Below are positions 57,233 through 64,000 of a stretch of 64,000 nt of DNA, one piece after another. A program made the translations under genes and the position numbers. Source of the DNA: Serratia sp. PL17 (lineage in GTDB: Bacteria > Pseudomonadota > Gammaproteobacteria > Enterobacterales > Enterobacteriaceae); contig NZ_JAFIBY010000001.1 in the NCBI RefSeq assembly GCF_017832355.1, forward strand, positions 310,001-374,000, read 5' to 3'. Within the stretch, counting starts at the first letter, position 1. The number at the start of each line of letters is the position of its first letter. Below the pieces are notes generated by a model that was not told where the DNA came from, did not search any database, and worked only from the letters and a program-made list of their open reading frames with translations.

Positions 57233-57911
57233 CGCACGCGGGCCGGTATCCATTACCACATCAGGGTTGTGTTATCGCATAGCGGGCCAACCGATCCTGC
57301 AACAAATCGATTTGACCATTCCCGCCGGGTACACGCTGGCGCTATTGGGGCCTTCCGGCTGTGGAAAAAGCACCTTACTGAAGCTGCTAGCCGGATTGTT
57401 GCAGCCGGAACAGGGCAGCATTTCGTTTGGTGAGCAGAAGGTGGCCGACGCGCGCTACAACCTGCCACCGGAACAACGCAATTTGGGCATGGTGTTCCAG
57501 GATTACGCCCTGTGGCCGCATATGAGCGTGATGCAGAATGTGGCATTCCCCCTGAAAATGCGTGCTATTGAACGGTCGCAGTGTCAGCAACGGGTGCTGG
57601 CCGCACTGGATCGCGTCGGTTTAGTGGATTTGGCCGATCGACGCCCAGCCGAATTATCAGGGGGGCAGCAGCAGCGCGTCGCGCTGGCGCGGGCAATTGT
57701 CGCAGAACCGAAGGTACTGCTGTTTGACGAGCCGCTTTCAAATCTGGATCGCGACCTGCGTGAATCTTTGTCCCATGAAATGGCCTCTCTTCTACGCCAG
57801 CTGCGCACCACTGCGGTGTACGTCACTCACGATCGCAATGAAGCGGCGGTGTTGGCGAATCGCGTGGTGCATATGGCTGGCGGGCGCATTGCTGAAATTA
57901 CCTCCCTCTAA
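57222..57911 (+). CDS. ABC importer ATPase (ferric/phosphonate type)
   Basis: 229 residues from the ATG giving MSNDARGPV; the frame runs further upstream but that overlaps the leader ORF. Walker A GPSGCGKSTLLK, Q-loop NLGMVFQDYALWPHMSV, signature LSGGQQQRVALARAI, Walker B VLLFDEPLSNLD and switch VYVTHDRNEA. It lacks the C-terminal TOBE extension of longer FbpC/PotA relatives. First gene of the transporter operon, an order different from SfuABC. Confidence 0.88.
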   Translation: MSNDARGPVSITTSGLCYRIAGQPILQQIDLTIPAGYTLALLGPSGCGKSTLLKLLAGLLQPEQGSISFGEQKVADARYNLPPEQRNLGMVFQDYALWPHMSVMQNVAFPLKMRAIERSQCQQRVLAALDRVGLVDLADRRPAELSGGQQQRVALARAIVAEPKVLLFDEPLSNLDRDLRESLSHEMASLLRQLRTTAVYVTHDRNEAAVLANRVVHMAGGRIAEITSL

Positions 57912-57930
57912 TGGCTTAAGGATAAATAAC

Positions 57931-58920
57931 ATGTTCTTTCAACAACGTATTTCAGGCCGTATTGCAAACACAGGAGTCGCCCTAGCTATGGCATTGTCCT
58001 TCGCCATGATGAGCAACAGCGCACAAGCGTTGACGCTATATACCGCAGGACCCGGATCGTTGGCCAAGAAACTGGCTACCGGTTATGAAAAGCAAAGTGG
58101 GGTCAAGGTTGATATTTTCCAGGCCACCACAGGAAAGGTGATGGCGCGCCTAGAAGCCGAACAGGCGAATCCGCGGGCGGATGTACTGATTTCTGCCTCC
58201 TGGGATACCGCGACGGATCTGCAACAACGGGGGTGGTTATTGGATTATCAGAGCCCTAATGCAGCGGAAGTTCCGGCGCAGTTTAAAACGCCGTCCTACG
58301 TGGCGCAGGGGATCTCGGCCCTGGGGATTGTCTGGAACAGTAACAGTGGTACGCCGGAGCCAAAAGACTGGCGCGATCTGGCGCAGCCAGCGTTTAAAGA
58401 CAAGGTCACTACGCCCGATCCTGCGCTTTCTGGTGCTTCCCTTGATCTGCTGTTGGGGTTGCAACACGCCCAAGGCGAACAGGCCTGGCAACTGTTTGAA
58501 AGCTTGAAATCCAACGGTGCCATCATTGCTGGGCCGAATGCGCAAGCGCTGACACCGGTATTACAGGGTGCTAAAGCGGCAGTGTTCGGTGCGGTGGACT
58601 ACGTCTCTTATAACAGCATGGCGGAAGGTGAAGCGATCAAAGTTATCTTCCCATCGAGCGGTACGGTTATTGCGCCAAGACCGATGATGATCCTGAAGTC
58701 GACTCAACATGCCGATCAGGCGCGGGCGTTTATCGACTATGTTCTGTCTCCGGAGGGGCAACGGGCGGTAGCGGATGCGTGGTTAATGCCTGCACGACAA
58801 GATATTGATGCCAAACGTCCGCTGTTTAAAACACTCACGTTGTTACCACAAGGGGACACTCCAGCGGGCTCACGTTCAGCCGTGCTCGATCGTTTCGCCA
58901 CGCTTTTTGGGCAACGATAA
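57931..58920 (+). CDS. Periplasmic substrate-binding protein of the ABC importer
   Basis: 329 residues from the ATG with TAAGGA upstream. Signal peptide to about SNSAQA. Mature LTLYTAGPGSLAKKLATGYE, ATTGKVMARLEAEQANPRAD, DVLISASWDTATDLQQRGWL, and GAVDYVSYNSMAEGEAIKVI. This is the AfuA/FbpA-like fold used for Fe3+ and also for 2-aminoethylphosphonate; the paired tyrosines typical of iron binding are not evident, so the ligand stays open. Confidence 0.82.
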   Translation: MFFQQRISGRIANTGVALAMALSFAMMSNSAQALTLYTAGPGSLAKKLATGYEKQSGVKVDIFQATTGKVMARLEAEQANPRADVLISASWDTATDLQQRGWLLDYQSPNAAEVPAQFKTPSYVAQGISALGIVWNSNSGTPEPKDWRDLAQPAFKDKVTTPDPALSGASLDLLLGLQHAQGEQAWQLFESLKSNGAIIAGPNAQALTPVLQGAKAAVFGAVDYVSYNSMAEGEAIKVIFPSSGTVIAPRPMMILKSTQHADQARAFIDYVLSPEGQRAVADAWLMPARQDIDAKRPLFKTLTLLPQGDTPAGSRSAVLDRFATLFGQR

Positions 58921-58939
58921 ATTGCGTGCAGGTGGAATG

Positions 58940-60592
58940 ATGAAGCGTGCGCTGCTGCCTGGCACCACGGTGGTCGTTTTGTTGTTGTTGGTCGCCATGC
59001 CAATGTTATTTGTGCTGTTGCAAGCCGTATTTCCAGCATTAGCGCAGGGATCGTTGGCGAAGCCTTTCAGTGCTTTTCCCGCGTTATTGGCGGACTCGAC
59101 GTTGTTCAGGCAACTGAGCGACACGCTGTGTGTTGGCGGAGGCGTAGCCTTGGTCAGCGCTGCACTGGGTATACTGCTTGGCGCGCTGCGGGGGCTGTTT
59201 GCATTGCCCTATGCGCGATTGTGGGATCTGCTGTTTCTGATCCCTTTTTTGCTCCCGCCTTACATTGCGGCGTTGTCATGGATGTTGGCATTGCAACCCA
59301 GTGGTTATCTGGAGCAATTACTGCCAATACGCTTAAGTGGACTGTTGTTCTCACTCCCGGGGGTGATCCTGGTGATGTCGCTGAATATCTTCCCGGTGGT
59401 GTATTTTGCCGTTTCCCGCAGCATGGCGGCAGCGGGAACCAGGCTGGCGGAAGTCGCGCGTGTGCATGGTGCCGGGCCGTGGCGTGCATTTTGGCGTATT
59501 AGCTTGCCACTGGCTGCTCCGGCTATTGCGGCCAGCGTGCTGCTGGCCTTTACGTTAGCGATAGAGGAATACGGCGTACCGGCAGCATTGGGCGCGCGAG
59601 CGGGTGTCCTGGTGCTGACGTCGGGTATCGAACAACGTCTGGCTGATTGGCCTATCGACCTGACGGGTGCGGCAATATTATCGTTGATTTTGGTCGGGTT
59701 AGCATTGAGCGCGTTTTGGTTACAACGCGCCATTGCTGGGTCGATGCAAGTAGAAACCACCACGGGAAAACCGATCACGATATCGGTACGATCGCTCGGA
59801 CGCTGGCGTTGGTCGGTTGTCATGTTGTTTAGCATAGTGGCATTACTGGCGGTGGGGTTACCGTTGGCGTCAATGTTGGTTACGGCTTTTTCCGCCACGC
59901 TTTCTGGTGGGGTATCGTGGAGCAACCTTACGCTAGGGCATTTCACCCCATTGTTTGAGCCGGACAACGATGCCTTTTCAGCGTTAAGTACCAGCTTGTC
60001 ACTGGCGTTAGGGGCGGCATTGCTGACCGGGGTTGTCGGTTTTCTGGCCGCATGGTTGGTGGTCGGCAAACGCGTACGCGGCGCCGTGCTGATTGATGTA
60101 CTGTCATTATTGCCGGCGGCATTGCCAGGTATCGTTGTTGGAGTGGGGTTGATTCTGGCCTGGAATCGCAGTTTTTGGCCGTTGTCACCTTATAACACTT
60201 GGGGCATCTTGCTGCTTGCTTACAGCTGTGTGCTGTTGCCTTATCCGGTGCGCTATGCCAGTGCGGCACTGCGTCAGATTGGTGGCAACGTTGAGGCCGC
60301 GGCTCGTGTGCATGGCGCTTCGCCGCTGCAAGCGTTGCGATGGGTCATGTTACCTTTGGTGTTTCCCAGCCTGTTGGCGGCAGCGATGTTGGTGTTTGCC
60401 GTCTCGGTGCGGGAGTTGGTGACCTCGTTGCTGCTGTCTCCGGCTGGCGTACAGACAGTGTCTGTTTTTGTTTGGCGTCAATTTGAACAAGGCTCGGTAG
60501 GGGATGGTATGGCGATGGCGAGTGTCGCGGTGGTGCTGAGCTTAACGGTGATGTTGCTGGCCATGAGGCTGCATCAACGGCATAGCGGCTGA
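58940..60592 (+). CDS. ABC importer permease, fused double-domain (FbpB-like)
   Basis: About 550 residues with two binding-protein-dependent permease domains in one chain, roughly residues 50-260 and 340-545. Each has an EAA-type loop (AEVARVHGAGPWRAFWRISL; VEAAARVHGASPLQALRWVM). AGGTGG lies seven bases before the chosen ATG, and another ATG precedes it directly. Works with the two preceding genes. Confidence 0.88.
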   Translation: MKRALLPGTTVVVLLLLVAMPMLFVLLQAVFPALAQGSLAKPFSAFPALLADSTLFRQLSDTLCVGGGVALVSAALGILLGALRGLFALPYARLWDLLFLIPFLLPPYIAALSWMLALQPSGYLEQLLPIRLSGLLFSLPGVILVMSLNIFPVVYFAVSRSMAAAGTRLAEVARVHGAGPWRAFWRISLPLAAPAIAASVLLAFTLAIEEYGVPAALGARAGVLVLTSGIEQRLADWPIDLTGAAILSLILVGLALSAFWLQRAIAGSMQVETTTGKPITISVRSLGRWRWSVVMLFSIVALLAVGLPLASMLVTAFSATLSGGVSWSNLTLGHFTPLFEPDNDAFSALSTSLSLALGAALLTGVVGFLAAWLVVGKRVRGAVLIDVLSLLPAALPGIVVGVGLILAWNRSFWPLSPYNTWGILLLAYSCVLLPYPVRYASAALRQIGGNVEAAARVHGASPLQALRWVMLPLVFPSLLAAAMLVFAVSVRELVTSLLLSPAGVQTVSVFVWRQFEQGSVGDGMAMASVAVVLSLTVMLLAMRLHQRHSG

Positions 60593-60629
60593 CCGGCGGT
60601 GGTGAACTGACCCGATGACGCTGTGAAAG

Positions 60630-60652
60630 CGGGGCTGTGTACAACAGCCCCG
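60630..60652. terminator. Hairpin between convergent permease and CorA-like genes
   Basis: A 9-bp stem CGGGGCTGT / ACAGCCCCG with a 5-base loop in the 67-base gap. No long T-run on either side. Confidence 0.5.
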
Positions 60653-60659
60653 TTATTGG

Positions 60660-61640
60660 CTAGAGCCAGCCGGATTTTTTCAGCTTCTGATACAGGAAGA
60701 AGCAGCCGACGGCGGTCACCCCGAGAATCGTGTGATAGGCCCAGGGGAACTTCAGTTCCGGCATATTGGCGAAGTTCATCCCATACAAACTGAATATTAC
60801 CGTTGGAATTGCCAGAATTGCCCCCCAGCCGGCGAGCCGTTTCACGACTTCATTCTGTTTCACGGTGACGAGGGCCAGATTGACGTGCATCGCGTTGGTC
60901 AGCATTTCGCGCATGTCGTCGATGTTACTGACAACCTGGCGCGCGTGGTCCTGTACGTCACGCACATAGGCGCGCAGTTCTTTCGGGATCACCTCTTCAT
61001 GCAGGCGAATAAGCTGGTTGCAGATCTCCTCCATTGGCATTGCCGCATTGCGCAGGGCCAGCAGGTGTCGCCTCAGCGTATAAACGTTCTCAATGGCAGC
61101 CTCGTCAAACTCTGACTTGAACATGTTGGCTTCGATGGCTTCGATATTTGCCTCGAACCTTGCCACGACGCTGCGGTAGTTATCCACCACAAAGTCCATC
61201 ACTGAGTACAATGCAAAACCCGGCCCGCGGCACATTTGTTTATGGTTTTCTTCAGCCTTGGCACGAATTGGCGCGTAGCTGGGGGATGCACCATGGCGTA
61301 CCGTGATCAGGAAATTCTTGCCCACGAAAAAGTGTGTTTCACCGTACTCGACTTCGTCTTTACCCCACTGTGCGGTTTTAACCACGATAAACAATGAATC
61401 ACCGTAGGTTTCAAGTTTCGGGCGCTGGTGGGCGCACAACGCATCCTCAATAGCCAGGTCATGCAGCCCAAACTCTTCCTGCACCTTGCGCATGAAGGCG
61501 TCTTCCGGCTGCCATAAGCCGAGCCAGACAAAGGTATCCGGTTGTTTCACTACCTCACTGATGTCGTCAATGGTCACTTCACCTAGCCGTTTACCGGCTT
61601 TGTATGCCACGCAGTTCACAACCATGGTTGTGGTTTCCAT
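60660..61640 (-). CDS. CorA-family divalent cation transporter
   Basis: 326 residues. A soluble N-terminal funnel domain with long helices, then the family signature SLYGMNFANMPEL (GMN at 287-289) between two C-terminal membrane segments, and a basic end KKLKKSGWL type. CorA members move Mg2+, Co2+ or Zn2+; the sequence alone does not choose. The stop of the upstream GNAT gene lies 11 bases before its start region, suggesting an operon. Confidence 0.88.
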   Translation of the reverse strand: METTTMVVNCVAYKAGKRLGEVTIDDISEVVKQPDTFVWLGLWQPEDAFMRKVQEEFGLHDLAIEDALCAHQRPKLETYGDSLFIVVKTAQWGKDEVEYGETHFFVGKNFLITVRHGASPSYAPIRAKAEENHKQMCRGPGFALYSVMDFVVDNYRSVVARFEANIEAIEANMFKSEFDEAAIENVYTLRRHLLALRNAAMPMEEICNQLIRLHEEVIPKELRAYVRDVQDHARQVVSNIDDMREMLTNAMHVNLALVTVKQNEVVKRLAGWGAILAIPTVIFSLYGMNFANMPELKFPWAYHTILGVTAVGCFFLYQKLKKSGWL

Positions 61641-61651
61641 CAGGTCACCTG

Positions 61652-62071
61652 TTATTCAGTCAATGTTTTGGTAAGAAAGTAGCATTCATGCTCTGTCGGG
61701 TAATTTTGCAGCGTCATCCGCAGTTGATAGCCGAGCTTCTCGTAGAAAGGGCGCGCCTGGAAACTGAACGTATCTAAACGGACATAACGACAGCCACGTG
61801 CAAGCGCTTCTTGCTCCGCCGCCAACAGAACTTTACGGCCCAACCCGCTACCCCGTTGCGAATCCGCCACCCACAACCAGTCAACGCTTAACCAGTTACC
61901 CCACGTTTCCGCCGTCACGCCGGCGATAACCTGGCCGGCCTCATCTTGGCTGTAGACAGCAAGCGGCTTGCGCTGAGTGGGATCAATGTACGGGCTATTG
62001 TGGGCGCGTAGCCCCTGTCTGATGGCGTCGAGGACTTCTTCGCTGAGTGAATCGGTTACGGTAATGTGCAT
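61652..62071 (-). CDS. GNAT-family N-acetyltransferase
   Basis: 139 residues from the ATG with AAGGAGG upstream; the open frame extends 18 residues further without support. Acetyl-CoA loop DSQRGSGLGRKVLLAAEQEA, then YVRLDTFSFQARPFYEKLGY typical of the family. Acceptor unknown. Followed by the CorA-like gene on the same strand. Confidence 0.85.
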   Translation of the reverse strand: MHITVTDSLSEEVLDAIRQGLRAHNSPYIDPTQRKPLAVYSQDEAGQVIAGVTAETWGNWLSVDWLWVADSQRGSGLGRKVLLAAEQEALARGCRYVRLDTFSFQARPFYEKLGYQLRMTLQNYPTEHECYFLTKTLTE

Positions 62072-62202
62072 ACATCCTCCTTGTTTACCCGTTAACTTAA
62101 GCACAGTCTGGCTAAAAGACAACATATTGAAAATTAAAACAAACGTTGCAAGTGGTCTGCTGGACTACACTGAATGGACCCGTTTCTATTCAGGAGGATG
62201 CC

Positions 62203-63300
62203 ATGCGGAGAGTCACGACGATGATGGCACTGCTGTTATTCAGCGGTTTGCTGCATGCTGCGCTGAAGGTCACGCCATTACAGGATAAATTGGAGCACCC
62301 TTGGTCGCTGGCATTTTTGCCCGGTGAGCAGGGCATGTTAATCACAGAACGACCGGGCCGCCTGCGGCTGTGGCAACAGGATAAAGGTTTGTCCGCGCCA
62401 ATTACCGGTGTGCCTCAGGTGTATGCCGAAGGCCAGGGTGGGCTGCTGGAAGTGCTGTTAGCGCCTGATTTTGCCGATAGCAGACGAATCTACCTCAGCT
62501 TTGCCGAAGTGGGTGAAGACGGTAAGGCAGGGACCGCGGTGGGTTATGGGCAGTTAAGCATCGATCGCCAACGATTGGAGAACTTCACGGTGATTTTCCG
62601 CCAGCAACCTAAATTGTCGATCGGTAATCACTTTGGCGGCAAGTTGGCATTTGATCGCCAGGGCTATCTGTTTATTGCGTTGGGTGAGAATAATCAGCGG
62701 CCGACGGCACAGGATTTGGACAAGCTACAGGGCAAGGTGGTGCGGTTAACTGCCGACGGGGCTGTACCGCCAGATAATCCGTTTGTTGGTCAGGTGGGCA
62801 AACGGCCGGAAATCTGGTCCTATGGCCACCGTAATCCGCAGGGGCTGGCGTTGAATCCATGGAGCGGGGTGATGTGGGAGAGTGAACACGGCCCACGGGG
62901 TGGCGATGAGATCAATATTCCGCAGGCGGGGAAAAACTACGGCTGGCCGATAGCCACCTATGGCATCAATTACTCTGGGTTGGCTATTCCAGAGGCTAAA
63001 GGACAGAAGATCGCGGGTACTGAACAGCCCTTGCATTACTGGCGGGTGTCGCCGGGCGTCAGCGGCATGGCATTCTACGACTCACCTCGTTTCCCTGCCT
63101 GGCAGCATTCGCTGTTCATGGGTGCGCTGGCTCAGAAAGCCCTGATCAGGCTGACGCTACAGGGGAACAACGTGATCGCTGAAGAAAGGTTGCTGGAAGA
63201 TCGCGGCGAGCGCATTCGTGAGGTGCGGGTTGGGCCTGACGGCGACCTTTACCTGCTAACCGATTCGAGCGACGGCAAGTTGTTGCGGGTCGGGCTGTAG
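62203..63300 (+). CDS. yliI: YliI-like PQQ-dependent aldose sugar dehydrogenase
   Basis: 365 residues from the ATG with AGGAGG five bases before. Signal peptide to about LLHA, so periplasmic. Beta-propeller glucose/sorbosone dehydrogenase family: EHPWSLAFLPGEQGMLITER, GNHFGGKLAFDRQGYLFIAL, SYGHRNPQGLALNPWSGVMW, ESEHGPRGGDEINIPQAGKN. E. coli YliI (371 residues) oxidises aldoses with PQQ. Monocistronic. Confidence 0.9.
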   Translation: MRRVTTMMALLLFSGLLHAALKVTPLQDKLEHPWSLAFLPGEQGMLITERPGRLRLWQQDKGLSAPITGVPQVYAEGQGGLLEVLLAPDFADSRRIYLSFAEVGEDGKAGTAVGYGQLSIDRQRLENFTVIFRQQPKLSIGNHFGGKLAFDRQGYLFIALGENNQRPTAQDLDKLQGKVVRLTADGAVPPDNPFVGQVGKRPEIWSYGHRNPQGLALNPWSGVMWESEHGPRGGDEINIPQAGKNYGWPIATYGINYSGLAIPEAKGQKIAGTEQPLHYWRVSPGVSGMAFYDSPRFPAWQHSLFMGALAQKALIRLTLQGNNVIAEERLLEDRGERIREVRVGPDGDLYLLTDSSDGKLLRVGL

Positions 63301-63312
63301 GCGTAATGATGG

Positions 63313-63332
63313 CGCCCTGCAGTTGCAGGGCG
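63313..63332. terminator. Hairpin between convergent yliI and GST genes
   Basis: A 9-bp perfect stem CGCCCTGCA / TGCAGGGCG with a two-base center, no T-run. Confidence 0.45.
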
Positions 63333-63340
63333 GGGGAAAC

Positions 63341-63961
63341 TCAGGTTAACTCGCTCATGACACCGCGCTGATAGGCCGGGCGTTCTGTGAGTTGCTGATA
63401 CCAGCGCTCCATGTTTGGACGAGATTGTCGCTTAATCGGCATGGAGAACCAGGCGTAAGCAAAGCTACCCAGCGGGATGTCGCCGATGCCGAAGGACTCA
63501 CCGGAAAGGTAAGGCTGGCGACCAAGGGTTTCTTCCACAATGTCGAAATGCTTTTCCAATGTGGCGATTGCCGCTTCTATCTTCGCCATGTCACGCAGTT
63601 CCGCCTTGGTGCGAACCATTCCCCAGAACACAACGCTAAAGTGGCTGACAATGGTGGCTGTGGTCCAGTCCATCCATTTTTCTGCACTGGCGCGCGCTTG
63701 CAGATCCTGCGGGTAAAAAGGTTCATTGCCAAACTTCGCTGCCAGATAGCGAACGATAGTGTTGGATTCCCACAGCACGAAGTCATCGTCCTGCAGCAGC
63801 GGCACCAGGCCATTCGGGTTCAATGAACGGTAGAGTTCATCGTTTACCTTACCGAATGCGCCGCCGGCATTGATATGGCTGTAATTCAGCTCCAGCTCTG
63901 CGGCGCACCACAGCACTTTCCTGACGTTATTTGAATTTTCACGACCCCAAATGGTCAGCAT
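63341..63961 (-). CDS. Glutathione S-transferase family protein
   Basis: 206 residues. The N-terminal thioredoxin-like domain has ENSNNVRKVLWCAAELEL, NPNGLVPLLQDDDFVLWESN (cis-Pro and the Glu-Ser glutathione contact). The helical C-terminal domain has YLSGESFGIGDIPLGSFAYA, the N-capping box of GSTs. Ser11 or Asn positions may replace a catalytic Tyr. Substrate unknown. AGAGG precedes the ATG. Confidence 0.9.
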   Translation of the reverse strand: MLTIWGRENSNNVRKVLWCAAELELNYSHINAGGAFGKVNDELYRSLNPNGLVPLLQDDDFVLWESNTIVRYLAAKFGNEPFYPQDLQARASAEKWMDWTTATIVSHFSVVFWGMVRTKAELRDMAKIEAAIATLEKHFDIVEETLGRQPYLSGESFGIGDIPLGSFAYAWFSMPIKRQSRPNMERWYQQLTERPAYQRGVMSELT

Positions 63962-64000
63962 AGAACGCCTCTTTTACGTGGGTTAATCAACCTAAGTAGT

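Noticed and set aside
57697-57930. N-terminal extension of the substrate-binding protein
   Set aside because: Overlaps the ATPase gene in another frame; a signal peptide and ribosome site place the start at 57931.
58805-58939. N-terminal extension of the permease
   Set aside because: Overlaps the binding-protein gene and lacks a ribosome site; the family N-terminus starts near 58940.

Overview
The window looks like a chromosomal segment of Serratia (Enterobacterales), probably close to S. marcescens. The evidence is an S-layer gene with a dedicated type I exporter (slaA-lipBCD), a D-galactan I O-antigen operon of the kind known from Klebsiella O2 and Serratia O16/O20, and a standard enterobacterial hisGDCBHAFI operon with its His-rich leader and yeeZ next door. 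Base composition is not uniform. The his and flanking metabolic genes are GC-rich (one his line counted by eye: 39 of 60). The block from about 7 to 22.2 kb is AT-rich (one glycosyltransferase line: 16 of 60), as expected for transferred surface-polysaccharide genes.

Layout. 1-2.5 kb: the 3' part of a dcuC-like transporter and, convergent to it, yoaE. 3.0-20.6 kb: a Wzx/Wzy-type exopolysaccharide or capsule locus behind a JUMPstart/ops element: galU-like, galF, wza, wzb, wzc, a hairpin resembling the known post-wzc attenuator, wbaP, an EpsG-type wzy, five glycosyltransferases and wzx. A secreted GH39/PslG-like glycosidase lies on the opposite strand in the middle. 20.6-29 kb: slaA, an intrinsic terminator, then lipB-lipC-lipD. 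29-34.7 kb: manC, manB (GDP-mannose), galE and another galU-like gene. 34.8-42.9 kb: a second JUMPstart/ops element followed by wzm-wzt-wbbM-glf-wbbN-wbbO and a pyruvyl-transferase-like gene. 43-48.5 kb: gnd, then a small accessory island (pyruvyl-transferase-like gene, a GT4-GT2 double glycosyltransferase and a DUF1796-like protein). 48.6-56 kb: the his operon on the minus strand with leader and attenuator. 56-64 kb: yeeZ, a three-gene ABC importer of the ferric/phosphonate type, a CorA-like transporter, a GNAT acetyltransferase, a YliI-like sugar dehydrogenase and a glutathione transferase.

How it works together. Three export machines for the cell surface sit side by side: Wza/Wzc with Wzx/Wzy, Wzm/Wzt, and the LipBCD type I exporter. 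Sugar-nucleotide genes (two galU-like genes, galF, galE, glf, manC, manB) sit among them and supply UDP-Glc, UDP-Gal, UDP-Galf and GDP-Man. The most striking feature is slaA. Its first ~390 residues are three tandem ~130-residue repeats written in AT-rich DNA, and the rest of the gene has ordinary GC. The compositional break falls at the domain boundary, as if a surface-binding half had been exchanged together with the neighbouring polysaccharide genes.

No tRNA, rRNA, CRISPR array or insertion sequence was seen.
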